Numbered from the stretch's first letter, positions 33,675 to 45,689 are shown. The stretch is 64,000 nucleotides of DNA from Ascarosepion bandense (GCA_037127315.1 JBBBDQ010001122.1:8377001-8441000); one strand, 5' to 3'. Made by a program: numbers and translations. Notes: generated from the sequence alone by a model not told the origin.

Positions 33675-33985
33675 AATTCAGTCAGTCAGTTAAGTGCCAT
33701 ACTTGAAACACGCTTGGGCGATCATGTCTCGAAAGAGACATGACTGACTGGACAGAAGATTATCCCGCATTAGGTTGCCATTGCTTTCTGTGGTAGACTG
33801 GTTGCCAGCCAAGGCTATAGAACCCAATTTTTCTTGCTATTTAACCCATAACTGGAGGGAAGAGAAAGATTAATACCTTTACCAAGGGAATTTGTGCGTA
33901 AATGAATGCAATGGATTCAGCTGGAATTCGAACTCGCTTTCCCGATTTCTCGTTCTGAGCCGATATCCACCGCACCACTTCAATT
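33675..33985 (-). repeat. tRNA-derived SINE, single unit
   Basis: Minus strand: head at about 33985 (GGTGCGGTGGATATCGGCTC, box B GAGTTCGAATTCC) and the standard body to CACTTAACTGACTGACTGAA at 33678. Close to the family consensus. Confidence 0.9.
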
Positions 33986-33989
33986 ACTT

Positions 33990-34600
33990 TCCAGTAATTT
34001 CCTTCTTTTTTTTTGCGGTTTCTTTTTATTGCGGAGGTGTTTGATTTTAATTTTATTGCTATTTAATGTACGAGTGAATGAATGCCCGCTTAGATGATTT
34101 ATATTGACTACGTGGCTGCGAAATGATTTTTAGTTGGGTTGTTCTTGTCATGAAGGTTGACCTCTTTTTATTATGTGGCTTGACCTTTTTCTTACCGTGT
34201 TGGTATATAAGACCGCTTAAAGGTTTCTTTTTTAGGTCATTTTTCATTTGGGTTTTTGTGTTCTTATGTGTATTTATGTTTTTTGGTTTTATGTATGATT
34301 TTTTCAGTACGGTGATTGTCATATTATTTATTGATTTCTGTCGGAATTGAGTGTTTGTGTATTCATGTTTTTTTATCTATATGTGGTGGTTTTGTGCTAT
34401 GTTTATTTGATTATTGTTGCTGTTTGAGTAGCAAAGTAGATATTTGTTCGAATGCCTACATTTTTCCATTATTTTTTTTATTTTTTTTTGCTTAATATTT
34501 TAGTTCGATTTTTAAAGCTGATTATTGCTAGTTTTTCCTCAAAAGAAAATTTTCAGTTTCTGCTATTGCTATTGGCGTTAAATATTATCATAACTGAGTA
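33990..34600. other. unannotated T-rich stretch
   Basis: T-rich sequence with small open frames on both strands, none recognisable. Confidence 0.6.
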
Positions 34601-34602
<2 letters not shown>

Positions 34603-34652
<50 letters not shown>

Positions 34653-34719
34653 CTCTTTTCCTGGCTTAAAACGAAGGATATGTATATTTAATAATTGTAA
34701 TAATAATAATAATAATAAT

Positions 34720-34794
<75 letters not shown>

Positions 34795-34795
34795 G
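34603..34795. repeat. (TA)n, (AAT)n, (TA)n and (GT)n cluster
   Basis: TA 34603-34650, AAT 34697-34725, TA 34725-34763, GT 34763-34791. Confidence 0.95.
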
Positions 34796-34799
34796 TATA

Positions 34800-35425
34800 T
34801 TTTGGAAGCAACCTTTTTTTGAAACCTGTTTTGTTGAATATTACAAACACGGAAAAAAGATAATTTTTTATGTTCTTACAGTTTTCCGTTGGTGGTGAGA
34901 GTGAGGAAGAGTGAAAAATGTCCATAAACAGACAAACATGAAAATAAATTAACGAAACATAACAACAAAACTGATTTAATGAATATGCATACATCTTGGT
35001 CCCCCCTCACAGTAATGAGATTGGCTGGTGTAAATACAGTCGAAGGCGAGGTCGCATAGAGATCTAGCACTGGAGGTCTTCGACCAGAGGTCTAAAGGTC
35101 TACCACTAGATTTCTACCGCGAAAGGTCTACAGGTCTTCAACTAGAGATCTACAACTATTGGTCTGCGCCTATTGACTACGCCTATGTCTCAGAACACTG
35201 CATACGACGAGTACCGTCCATTACGTGTACGTGCTAGATTGTTCTACCCAGTTACATTTGCCTAAACGGCTTAGCTACCTCGAATGATATATATATATCC
35301 CTTTCCGGGACATATCAAAAAACCCTTGAAAATAGCTAAAGAAGTGGCTAAAATCATTTAGGACAATTGAAACAACGGACATTTTTTAGTCCCTTACTCT
35401 TACCAATTCTGGAATTCAACTGGAA
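34800..35425. other. unannotated; short AGGTCTA-type repeats
   Basis: 35060-35165 repeats GGTCTA/GATCTA words (GAGGTCTAAAGGTCTACC), perhaps the regulatory part of an LTR. No coding signal. Confidence 0.4.
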
Positions 35426-35426
35426 G

Positions 35427-35978
35427 TTTGAATTCCAGTTGAATTCCTTGCATTCACTTGCGCACAAATACCCTTGGGAATGGTATTAATCCGTGTCTTC
35501 CCTCTAGTTATGGTTTAAATAATAGGACAGACTGGGTTGCATAGCCTTGGTGGGCAGCCAGTCTACCACAAAAAACAATGGCAACCTACTGCGGTATAAC
35601 ATTCTGCCCAGTCAGTCATGACTCATTCGAGACATGATCGCCTAATCGTATATCACGTATAGCACTTAACTGACTGACTGAATATAATAATTGGAAACTT
35701 TTACTGGGCATAAAGTGGGGGATCGTTTTTCTACTGTTATGAAGTAATAAACAGATCCATACTAATTACTACTTAATAATATAATACATCTCTTCTCCCT
35801 TTAGCTATGAGTCAAATAACAGGACATATTGAATTCTACAGCCTTGGTTGGCAACCAGTCTACCGCAGAAAGCAATGGCAACCTACTGTGGGATAATCTC
35901 CTGCCCAGTGAGTCATGTTTCTTTAGAGACATGATCGCCCATAGAGTGTATCACGTATGACACTTAACTGACTCTCTC
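35427..35978 (+). repeat. SINE dimer with hairpin linker
   Basis: Unit 1 lacks most of the tRNA head and starts at TTGAATTCCAGTTGAATTCC. The linker contains AAGTGGGGGATCGTTTTTCT and a mutated right arm AACAGATCCATACTAATTAC. Unit 2 starts near 35806 and ends at GACACTTAACTGACT. Confidence 0.87.
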
Positions 35979-35984
35979 CAAACA

Positions 35985-38595
35985 GCAATGTCTTGGGCAT
36001 TACGATAAACTACATCTGGCCTCAAGGTCTCTGATAGGAAAGTTTTAAGGAGATTGAGAAAGTTTTAAGGAGATTGCGAAAGTTTTAAGGAGATTAATTT
36101 CTGTTTTCGTCTGGTTCACCTTAACACGGTGTGGTAGTATCTGTTTATGTTCTAGCTGTGGGCAAATCGTTAACCTGATCTACAAACTGATTTCTTCTAA
36201 ATAATATATGTATATGTTCTATTCGTACGAACCTATCCTATAAAACCTGCAGGCAATAAATAACCCATTGTCGTTGACATGCCGTAAAACAACAGTTCCG
36301 TCCCCGTGTGATCAAAGGTGTTGGAGATCTGTCGAAATCCTTCACTTCCCCTGCTATGTTGTGATTTCTGATCTCAAGGCGAGTTGCGGACTCGGAGGAC
36401 AGTCGTCTTATTTTGTACTCGGCGGCCACTGCAAATGATGAGGCGGGTGGATGCACAATTCAGGAATAGAGAAAAACAGACAAGAACAAAAAAAAATAAT
36501 AAAGAGACAGCAGAAAAAGCCAGTTTATGTGAAGTAATGGTTATATTCGTAACTTTTTCTGCAGCAACAGAGAGAAAAATAAAGAAATTAATTAAAACAA
36601 AAACACAATTTCTCAAAGACCACAAATTAATGCTTGCTACTATGTCTAGACGTCACTAGAGGTAAGACAGTCACTGTCTCTTTATGCTATCCTTTCTTTT
36701 TCTCCCCGCTTAGCAGCGGTAGACGTGCCTGTTAGCTTTCGCCACTTAAAGTTCTGGGCCGAAATTCTCCCCACTGCCTCTCAAATGGGTCTCTTCATTT
36801 CAAATCCCTGTGTTAAAAATCGTTCGATCTGGCGTGAAACTGACTGGGAATAAGGGTGTTTTTCCTCAAAAGTCTAATGTCAATTTCGTGTATCTGGCTT
36901 AAAATCACCCGTTACAATTTCGTATCAACGCCTCGCGGCCTGAAGCCTTAGCGACAAAAGTTGCTAATTTTGTACATTCACATGCCAACGTTAATTATAG
37001 TTCCTCTCACCACGTGGGTGGTCCTTTTCGAAGTCGGCGGGTAATTTAGCCTCAGTCGGTCTTCACCACTTCTCCGAGGAGAAAGAGAGAGAAAAGAAAA
37101 ACAAACAAGAAAGAAAGAGAAAGCGTCCCCTACCACTGGCGAGGCGAGTTCCTCATCTGGTCTGTGTTAGATTGCTCATATAAATCAATGTCATTTTGTG
37201 AGTGCCTTGTGTCTCGTCTCGTCTCGTTTCGTCTGGTCTCTCTCTCTCTCTGTGCTTGCCACCCCTAGCGCCTATTCTTTTTTCTTTTCCCAGTTCTTCC
37301 CAACAAAAAGAAAATAATGTACACTCATCGAGACATTCTTCAACCATCTATGTCAGGGTTCTAATCCATGGTCCGTCGGTACTATTTTAACGTGGGTGCA
37401 AAAGGAACACTTACAGCGTTACAGATATTGACAGATATAAAACAAACTAAACCAAACAGAAAAGTGTAAGAATACTAGAAAAAAACTAAGTGATCTGTTG
37501 TCATCCTGAATTTTTACAAGACTGGTACACTCAAATCCTTCGTCACAATGACTTGTAACTTCGTTCTAGCACAACCACCGACAGCCTCCGAACAGTTTCC
37601 TTTAAATATGTTATGAGGAAACACACCTATTCCTCAGATAATGGATTCTCCCTCCTATATTAATAAGAGTTAACAGAAAGTTCTTAGGAGTTCTTTAGAC
37701 TTCTATTGGAGTTCAGTAGAACTACTAGACAGTTGATATTAGTTGGTAGTTGACCGAATACTAAAGAGTCAGCTTTCTGTGGAAGATTACCAAGTTCCTA
37801 ACATTTTGGGTATGTTAAGTCGATTAGTAACCGACGTAGCATGATTACAACCTTCAGCGCGAAAACTACTCCACAACAAAATCACAGCATAGTTTTCGGG
37901 CGGTTTCCATCCGTTTTACACGCTGGGTCAATCTCTCCAGGCCGGTATCATCAACTTCACCGCAAAGATTCGAACCAGGTCGCTTTAAAGATCGTATCAC
38001 TTGTCCACTGCATTCTTGCAAGTAGATATTCACCAAGCATAATTACGAAAGTCGCACCTCTCTACATTGCTTAACTGTTTTTTTCCAGTCGAGTTGTGTT
38101 ACGGAATGCGTCCAAATGCGTGTGCGTGAGTACTTGCGCTCTGACACGAGTATACGCGCAAAAAGGTGATAACAATAAATAAATAAGAAACTCACAGAGG
38201 GAATTGAAACCAGAGTATTTAGTCCCAGGCATCAGCACAACTTACCCCATGTGCTACGTGTCTGTCGAAAATTTGTTAAGTCCTTAATTTAAGGACATGT
38301 TTTATGCATATGTCGTTTTAAGGACACGTTTTTTTAAGATGGTGAGATCTTTCTGAGCGAGAGTTAGGGATCTGTTTAAATTTCAAATTTGAAAATTGTC
38401 ATCCTTCAGATTAAAATCAAAACATGTTTTGCGCATATTAAATTCGTTTTCAGTAAAATCAAATTTTATACCATTCTAAAACCGCCACATCTATTTGTGA
38501 AGAAATTTGAAATATTCATTTTTTATCATATTCTTCTTCATCATCTCGATTTTCTCTCTCTCTTCTCTTCACCCTTTTTCTTCTCAATATTAATA
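35985..38595. other. unannotated stretch, partly richer in GC
   Basis: 36038-36098 has an 18-bp tandem (GAAAGTTTTAAGGAGATT). 36300-37300 is less AT-rich than its surroundings, with TCTC-rich and GTCTC-rich tracts, but no exon or promoter could be defended. 37605-37690 (ATGTTATGAGGAAACACACC) shares short words with 30835-30890 and may be LTR-derived. 37955-38045 has a box B-like GGTTCGAATC on the minus strand. Confidence 0.45.
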
Positions 38596-38605
38596 CAATT
38601 TTAAC

Positions 38606-38995
38606 CTCTTCTTCTTCTTCTTCTTTTTCTTCTTCTTCTTCTTCTTCTTCTTCTTTTTCTTCTTCTTCTTCTTCTTTTTCTTCTTCTTCTTCTTCTTCTT
38701 AATCTTCTTCTTCTTCTTCTTCTTTTTCTTCTTCTTCTTTTTCTTCTTCTTTTTCGTCTTCTTTTTCTTCTTTTTCTTCTTCTTCTTCTTCTTCTTTTTC
38801 TTCTTCTTCTTCTTCTTCTTTTTCTTCTTCTTCTTTTTCTTCTTCTTCTTCTTCTTTTTCTTCTTCTTCTTCTTCTTAATCTTCTTCTTCTTCTTTTTCT
38901 TCTTCTTCTTCTTCTTTTTCTTCTTCTTCTTCTTCTTTTTCTTTTTTTTCTTCTTCTTCTTCTTCTTCTTCTAGTTCTTCTTCTTCTTCTTCTTC
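38606..38995. repeat. (CTT)n microsatellite, about 390 bp
   Basis: CTT repeats with regular TTTTT interruptions, giving a higher-order (CTT)n TTTTT pattern. Long purine strands like this can form triplex DNA. Confidence 0.95.
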
Positions 38996-39375
38996 AAGAA
39001 CAATCAGCTCAGTACACAGTTTCGTAGCTATCTTTTTTGCTGAACCTTCAATATTTTAGTTTAGATATAGTTTGATCTAAAAGATATTTTTGTGTGTGTG
39101 GGTTGATTAATCTGTTTTTGCTGGTGAAGCCTACTGAAGAAGTTGAGGAATTTGAGGACGCAAAAACCAGTTTCCAAGAGTCTCCATCAAAACAAAGGAA
39201 AACGTGCTGCTGACAGAGTGTAGTGACAAATATCATATCCAGTTCTAGCCCTATTCAAATACGCCGAAGTAACAGCTTGTATTCGTAGAAACACGCGCGC
39301 GTGCACCCTCCTCCACACACACACACACACGGCAAATGCAAGGCCAGAGAGTAACTCAAGATATAAAATCTAAAC

Positions 39376-39694
39376 TTATTTTTAAATGAAATTTTGTCTG
39401 TGTGTGTATGTGTGTGTGCATGTGTGTGTGTGTGTCTGTTACATATAAACACCAAAACGGCTGAACCGATTTTCTTGAAAATTTACACAGTTGTACTATA
39501 AGCGTCTGCGAGTGTTTTAGCTAGATTTTATGTCAAGGTACCCCAGATAAATATCGAAAGTCGATAATCGAAAAAATCGGTTCTAGAAAGAGTGGACCGA
39601 TTTTAATCAAATTTAATACACTTATAGACAAAGACATAAGAAACGATATTCAGAAGTTTCAGGGTTGCAGTTCTTGTAATAGCGCAGAAAATCG

Positions 39695-39754
<60 letters not shown>

Positions 39755-40140
39755 GCAAGATGTTTGTGTGTGTGTCTGTTTATCTGCCTGTATGTCTGTA
39801 TTTTTTCAACCCTTTTATTTTAGTTTTTGCTTCGGGTTTGGCTCTAAGTAGGTATAATTGTAGTTCTTAGTCTCAGTCATGATACCATTTACTCAGAGGA
39901 CTTATTTAGCCTTCAAATTTCAGTTTACAACGAAAAAAACTTATTAGATATCGATACCAGGAAATCAAAATTTGACTTACATCCATTCATTTATTTTTCA
40001 GTCTACGGTTTTGCCTTAACTGGAAACAACTATTGCTTTTTAGTCTTTCGTGCCAACGTTCAAAGAGTCTGAGCTCCAGGACCATGGATTAGTTTTAAAG
40101 CTTTCATTACACCCGAGCAACGCCGGGTTATACTGCTAGT
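39376..40140 (+). mobile_element. Helitron-like non-autonomous element, copy 1
   Basis: The left block has AACGGCTGAACCGATTTTCT and ATAAATATCGAAAGTCGATA, then a TA run (39699-39750), then GGCAAGATGTTTGTGTGTG and a long body. The 3' end is CCCGAGCAACGCCGGG (a GC-rich hairpin) followed by TTATACTGCTAGT, the CTAG-T terminus expected of Helitrons. No Rep/helicase is encoded. Confidence 0.82.
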
Positions 40141-40292
40141 ACCTAAATAAGGTTGTTGTAAAGGTAGCGTAGAAGAAGGGAGAAAGGGGTGCGTATTTTT
40201 AGAACATACAGGGTAGATAAAGACTCCAAGAGGTTAAAATGGTAGTGGTCGAGGAAAACATGATCTCGTTATATATATTTATATATATATAT

Positions 40293-40360
40293 ATAGTCAT
40301 CCGCAGACAAATCTGTTTCGCAGTATCACAGCTCATCAGTACGGTTAGCCAGGATTAAAA
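40293..40360 (-). repeat. hammerhead repeat, 3' part only
   Basis: TA tail plus hammerhead plus about 15 bp of the upstream unit, then an abrupt junction at about 40360 with a LINE subfamily C tail. The tRNA-like part is missing. Confidence 0.8.
40298..40348 (-). ncRNA. hammerhead ribozyme, core intact, stem II mismatch
   Basis: Minus strand: CTGATGA, stem II GCTGT/ACTGC with one mismatch, GAAA, stem III ACAG/TTGT with a wobble pair, and a GUC site. Stem I CCGTA/TGCGG pairs fully with one wobble. Possibly weakly active. Confidence 0.82.
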
Positions 40361-40361
40361 C

Positions 40362-40692
40362 CCTCTATAACCTGTCATTTATAACTTTTCTCCTATGTAA
40401 CCCCTGCAAAACAATGGCAGTAAAATGCCTTGCTTGGGACAATATGATTATAAAAAAAAAATTCTATACTATTATAATGTGGTTATAAAGTGGGGGTTCA
40501 ATTCTACATTACAATCAATATATAAAGTGACCCCTCACTTTCTGGCCACATTCATCTTTCTCTCATGCTCCTTTCTTCGGCTCTCATCAGTATTCTCATC
40601 CTTCTCTTACATACTTCCTGACACCCCCTATAACCTGTCACTCTTTCTCATAATTTTCCTACTATGTAACCCTCTGCAAAACCGTGACAAAC
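40362..40692 (+). pseudogene. two LINE 3' tails (subfamily C)
   Basis: 40362-40460 has CCTCTATAACCTGTCATTTA and ends GGGACAATATGATTATAAAA. 40545-40692 repeats the family text (CATGCTCCTTTCTTCGG, CTATGTAACCCTCTGCAAAA) without the terminal A-tract. Confidence 0.78.
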
Positions 40693-40839
40693 TCCAAATA
40701 GAACTCAGTGTTAAAAATTTCATCTTTTCCTCCTTATTTAGCTGGTGTTTGATATGCTTATATTGCTTTTTAATGTACGCCTGAATGAGTGTCTGATTAA
40801 TTGCTTTATATATATAATGGCTATTCTTAACTAAAGTTC

Positions 40840-41300
40840 CATTCTGCACAACAGTCAGAAAGAAAAGTTTAATCGTTTAAAATGAATAAAATGTGGTTGC
40901 ATCGGAAATCAAAACTGCAGACATCGAAAACTGAGCTTCATTGGAGAAGGAAACTCTCAGATGCGCAATGAATTATCAAGGGAGACAAGCTGAATGTTGA
41001 CCGATATCGGGTCACACAAGAAAATGTTTGAATTGGCGCTTCAAACTTGCCCGGGAATCCGAGTAAAGTGAGTCATCTTCCGGTAAGCCTCCGACAAAGA
41101 TCAAAACACCGGAAGTTGTTAAACGTATGAAGGATGCTGACTAGGGAAATTGGTCGATTGACAATGCGAGAATGATAGTGAGCTTTGGGAGGAAAGTTTC
41201 GATTCACTGTTCAGAAATTATCAGACATCTGTGTGGATTATTTCCACAGAGATCTGTCCACGACGATTCAGATATTGTTAATTGCAACTAGTTTCTTTCT
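40840..41300 (+). pseudogene. possible Tc1/mariner N-terminal region
   Basis: Near 41101 the frame reads KTPEVVKRMKDAD, followed by NWSIDNARMIVSFGRKVS. This is vaguely like the second helix-turn-helix of Tc1/mariner transposases. I rate it weak; no catalytic motif follows. Confidence 0.3.
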
Positions 41301-42118
41301 CGAAACTATAATCGTCTTTAAGAGGCGGGGATTACACACTGTTGATGATATTAAATAGAGAATGATGAGTTAATATAAGGGCACTCCAAAAGTCGACTAC
41401 TCGTACTGTTTTGAAAATTAGAATGAAGTTTTGCTAGCTCACAAATGGATCTCTTTGAAGAAACAAAGCTGGCATTTCGTGAGGTAGGCTACTTTTTCTA
41501 CATAGATTTTCTTTGCGATAGATAGACCTGTGAATCTTGAAAAAAGTCTATACCAGAGTAGCCCAGTCACGCAGATGAACAAAAATGGATAAATAAATAG
41601 GAGGAAGGGAGAAAGTAATGTGTTGCTTGAAAAAATCGCCTGAGAAATTAACGTAAGATATCTGCCTGGGAACTCGGTTAAAAGAATCGAATTTGTCTTT
41701 GACAGTTCCACGTGCAACAGATTCTGCATCGCGTTCTAAGCTACGAGTGATTTTCACTCATGAAAAGCAGAACGGCCGAATCTTTCTCAGATTGCAAAAG
41801 AACAGTATCTTAAGTGCGCGCGCACGCGAACTTACACACATACACATGTATAACGAGAGAAATAGATGAATAGAGATAGGATTATTAGATGAGGCTCTCG
41901 TGAATAGAGGCACACGTAAACACATATATACAGTAGCGGCCATAATGTAAAGAACGAAAACAACAAAGACGTAAAGATGTGTATTACTTAAAAAGTAATG
42001 CACGATCAGCAATAAAATATTTACCGAAAAAAGATAAGGGTGTAATGCTTAAATATACAAAGTTACAAAAATGTACATAATAGATTTTTTTAAATAAAGA
42101 TTAAATGGAACAAAGGAA
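41301..42118. other. unannotated stretch
   Basis: Nothing recognised except an end-like TACAGTAGCGGCCATAATGT at 41930-41949, similar in form to Tc1 terminal repeats. Confidence 0.5.
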
Positions 42119-42121
42119 ATA

Positions 42122-42440
42122 AGCTACTGGACAAAAGTTAAGGAACGATCTTGTTAATACTTGATTGTGAACAAAATATCAACAAAATTTAATATTTGGT
42201 AAACATCCCCTTATTTTCAACGACTTCTTTACATCGTCGACCACATGATCTAATTAATTTCTTGCAAAAGTCAGCAGTAAGTCCTTCCCATTCGTCTTTC
42301 AATCACTCTCATAGGTGATCCTGGTTTTTCGGGTTTCTTTTCTGAGCCCTTTCTCCAATTATCTTCCAAGCATTTTCTATCATATTCAGGTTGGGGCTCT
42401 GGGTTGGCCACTTCATTAGAGCAATTCCTTCTTATTCAAA
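42122..42440 (-). pseudogene. Tc1/mariner transposase C-terminus
   Basis: Minus-strand frame from about 42430: GIALMKWPTQSPNLNMIENA, W, then ADFCKKLIRSCGRRCKEVVE and NKGMFTKY. SPNLNMIEN carries the third catalytic acidic residue. One stop interrupts near 42310. The adjacent CTACTGGACAAAAGTTAAGG at 42125 is likely the terminal repeat. The first two catalytic Asp are absent. Confidence 0.85.
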
Positions 42441-42779
42441 TAAAGCCATAATCTTTATGCGACCACCTCTATTGCTATAAAAAACTGGTTGCATACGACA
42501 GGTGGCCGCTCACTAAAGACTCGTGACCTATCCTCCCCACGATCATATATTTCACTCTCCAGAATGTACGTATTTTAGTATTTTACCATGTAATCTGGTC
42601 ATAAATAAATGAGAACATAAGATGGTCTAACTTTGAAAAAAATTATTCAGCAGAATTATTTTTTAAACATTAAAAACTTATTTACAACGGTTTATCAAAA
42701 GAAATAAAAATTATTTATTCACACTGGTGTAGACTTAGAAAAATCAGTTATTGCAGTCCGTGTGGTGTTTTTTTTTTTT

Positions 42780-43215
42780 TTTTGTAATGTGCGGCAGTGA
42801 ATGCTGGACAATATCATCGCAAATGAGGACAAAACTGGAAGCGGCCGAAATGTGGTTCTACAGAAGGATGCTGCGGATATCGTGGACTGAGCATACAAGC
42901 AACAACGAAGTGTTAGAAAGAATGGCAACAAAAAAGAAATTGATGCTGAGCATCAGGAAGAGACAACTGAAGTTCCTGGGACATGCAATGAGGAAGGAGA
43001 GCCTGGAGAACCTGATACTGACTGGACAGATAGAAGGAAGGAGAGACAGAGGAAGGCAGCGGATAACATATTTGCAGGGTCTGATCAGGTGGATGACGGA
43101 ACGGGGGTTGCCAGGAGCAACAGGAGCAAACATACTAAGAGCCACAAGGGATAGGGAGATGTGGAGATCCATGATCGCCTACGTCCTGAAGGGACAGGGC
43201 ACATAGAAGAAAAAG
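42780..43215 (+). pseudogene. RTE/BovB-like LINE C-terminus
   Basis: The frame to 43206 encodes CGSECWTISSQMRTKLEAAE, MWFYRRMLRISWTEHTSNNE, QLKFLGHAMRKESLENLILT and the final LKGQGT stop, with a GAAGAAAAAGAAGAAG tail. It is longer and better kept than the 33.1-kb copy but also lacks the RT. Confidence 0.9.
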
Positions 43216-43419
43216 AAGAAGACCCCTTCGAATTTAATTGATGTTGGCACTTATTTCTTATGAAATATGTACATTGGAAAAGTTCGAGATGTATACGTTT
43301 TCAATTTTTCCTTCGAAGTGAGTGATAGTAAAAGAGAATCTGCGATAATATATGGAAAATAAACAAACATACAAAAAAAATGACAGCGATCAGTGTAGAT
43401 AGATAAAGAGAGAGAGAAG

Positions 43420-43450
43420 AGAGAGAGAGAGAGAAAGAGAGAGAGAGTAA
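43420..43450. repeat. (GA)n microsatellite
   Basis: AG-rich run. Confidence 0.9.
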
Positions 43451-43629
43451 AAGGATTGAGACAAAAAAGATAATGAAGAAGATAAACAGAAACCGACAAA
43501 TCTCTTGAACTTGTCAAATGTAATAAGTACATGAGAAAACAAGACAGCCGCCGTTTGACCACCGCCATTTCAACAACAATAAAACATTGACACTTCAACA
43601 TCTGGATAAATTTTTTTATTATACTGCTT

Positions 43630-44400
43630 ATCAAAGTTGATATTATCTTCTGTTGACATAAAACATTGCTATGCGACGATAACAGTTACCGAATAGCAGA
43701 CGCAGTTCGTAAATTTGTAATGCGGTTCTATGACGTCACACCCCATGAGAGACCGAAATGTTAACAGAACCATATGTCTAAATGCAATGTAATGTGTTGT
43801 GACTAGATTGAAATATGATTTTATTAAGTGTGGGTTGTTGTGATATAATGTAGATAGTCTCCAATATCTGAAGGTTCTTTTTACTGTGTGCACGTGTGAG
43901 TATTATTGTGTTATCTACTAAAATCTGTCTAACATTACCTACATGGCTATGTCTTTCTAAGAAATGTTGTTTAATTGAACTCTGATCAGAAAGATGACAG
44001 GTAAGTCTACGGGAGAGCGTGGTTATAGTAAAACCAATATATGTAGCGGATTTATTCTTACTACCCGAGATACAATCTCTGAACGGGCATGTAAATTGAG
44101 ACACTACATTGGTTTTCTGTAGAGGATTTATTTGTGTGGGTGTAGGGTTATTAGAGACTATGAGGTCACTTGTTTTAAATTTTTTTATAATATGTGATGA
44201 GCTTAATTTGATTATAATTATTTATTGGTTTAACATTTCTACGTATTATGTTTTTGAGTGTTGTTTATATATGTATATATATATATATTTTCTAAACATA
44301 TACTGTTAAATATAAGAGACAATGAATGTCTATTATGTTTAATCATGAGCCATTCTAAACGTCGTATTTTGGCTTTAATTTCAGTTGAAAATAAAGACAA
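43630..44400 (-). pseudogene. Penelope-like element, C-terminus and 3' region
   Basis: Minus frame 44104-43778: CPFRDCISGSKNKSATYIGF, TITTLSRRLTCHLSD, FLERHSHVG and ETIYIISQQPTLN. YIGFT...R is the GIY-YIG core, and ERHSHVG and the LETIYI Glu fit the family. About 90% similar to the 52.3-kb copy. A segment homologous to 52.85-52.98 kb lies at 44310-44400 but is on the upstream side here, as expected for rearranged Penelope copies. Confidence 0.88.
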
Positions 44401-44474
44401 AAATTCTCCAACATTTAGGTCTCCTCTTTTCTAATTATTATATGACAAATTTGAAAGTCACTCCGTCCTAGAAC

Positions 44475-44482
<8 letters not shown>
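44385..44482 (+). pseudogene. short Penelope RT fragment, opposite strand
   Basis: CTCTTTTCTAATTATTATAT (44428) and CAAATTTGAAAGTCACTC (44449) match 51592-51611 and 51735-51753 of the larger element with the intervening 120 bp deleted. It points the other way from the neighbouring fragment, so two inverted partial copies meet here. Confidence 0.75.

Positions 44483-44483
<1 letters not shown>

Positions 44484-44540
<57 letters not shown>
44484..44540. repeat. (TA)n microsatellite
   Basis: Pure TA run. Confidence 0.95.
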
Positions 44541-44541
<1 letters not shown>

Positions 44542-45094
44542 CATCTTTAACCGAGTTATTTCACTACCTAGGTTTATACCATGATTTTACCGTTTACCGT
44601 TTTGCATTTTAAGAACGCTCTTGTCACGGTGCTTCATTTGAACGCTCACGTGGCAGAAAATTTATGAACGCGCAATTTTTGAATTAAAACCAATTATGGC
44701 GTTTTCATTCATGGTTGTATGAACCTAAGAGATATTTCCTAGTGTGGATGCATTTAGTCATAATTTCTGTTCTTTCATTTAACAGTTCGTCTTTATTTGG
44801 TTATGTCATAATTTCTAATTTTTCTTCTTGGCACAGTCTACATATTTTTCCACCATTGTAAGGCTTGCCTGTTTTTAGAATGCTCCACGTTATGTCTGGG
44901 TCTTTTCCATATTTTGATTTTAATTTCCAATAATTTAATAATTGTATAGAACACTTTCTAATACAAATGTTTACTGGTCTAACGAATTGTGTAAAATCTT
45001 CTGTACAATAAAGACGGAAGCTGATGATGGTTCGCTTGAAATAGGCCCCCTACTTCCGATTTACCATGAAATAACGTGTTTGCCTTAATGTTTT

Positions 45095-45100
<6 letters not shown>
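44541..45100 (-). pseudogene. Penelope-like 3' fragment, same family as 31.1 kb
   Basis: Minus strand near 44950-44690: KLKSKYGKDPDITWSILKTG, GKICRLCQEEKLEIMT and NERTEIMTKCIHTRKYLLGS. It keeps the C-x-x-C, EEK and R-x-E-I...C-x-H motifs better than the 31.1-kb copy. Downstream text GTGAAATAACTCGG matches that copy. Confidence 0.82.
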
Positions 45101-45130
<30 letters not shown>

Positions 45131-45677
45131 CATTTATGAATGGAACTTTGTCTGTGTGCGTATGTGTATGTGTGTCTGTGTGTGTGTGTGTGTGTGTCTG
45201 TTACCTAAAGACTCCGAAACGGCTGAACCGATTTTCTTGAAACTTTACACAGTTGTAATATAAGCATCTGCGAGTGTTCTTAGCTAGGTTTTGTGTCGAG
45301 GTATCTCCGATAAATATCGAAAATCGATAACCGAAAAAATAGGTTTATAGAAGGAGTGGTCCGATTTTAATCAAATTTGATACACTTATAGACAAAGACA
45401 TAAGAAACGATATTCAGAAGTTTCAAGGTTGCAGTTCTTACAACAGTGCAGAAAATTGATAATATATATATATATATATATATATAGAAAAAGGCAAGAT
45501 GTTTGTGTGTGTGTGTCTGTTTATCTGTATGCATGTCCTTCCTACAAATCCACAATCTTTATCCGATTCTCACCAAACTTCACACAAATATTCTTTAAGC
45601 TGAGTCTGAGCTCCAGAACCATGGATTAGTTTTAAAGCTTTCATTACAACCGAGCAACTCGGGGCTATACTCCTAGT
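45100..45677 (+). mobile_element. Helitron-like non-autonomous element, copy 2
   Basis: Same layout as the 39.4-kb copy: AACGGCTGAACCGATTTTCT, ATAAATATCGAAAATCGATA, a TA run, GGCAAGATGTTTGTGTG, and a 3' end ACCGAGCAACTCGGGGCTAT, ACTCCTAGT. The terminal hairpin is altered, and the second block is about 190 bp shorter. Confidence 0.8.
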
Positions 45678-45689
45678 ATTTAAAGTGTT

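Noticed and set aside
36384..36659. 91-residue open frame rich in Arg and Lys
   Set aside because: Overlapping frames on both strands, low complexity, no family resemblance.
37153..37390. Frames on both strands around the TCTC-rich tract
   Set aside because: Composition driven by simple repeats.
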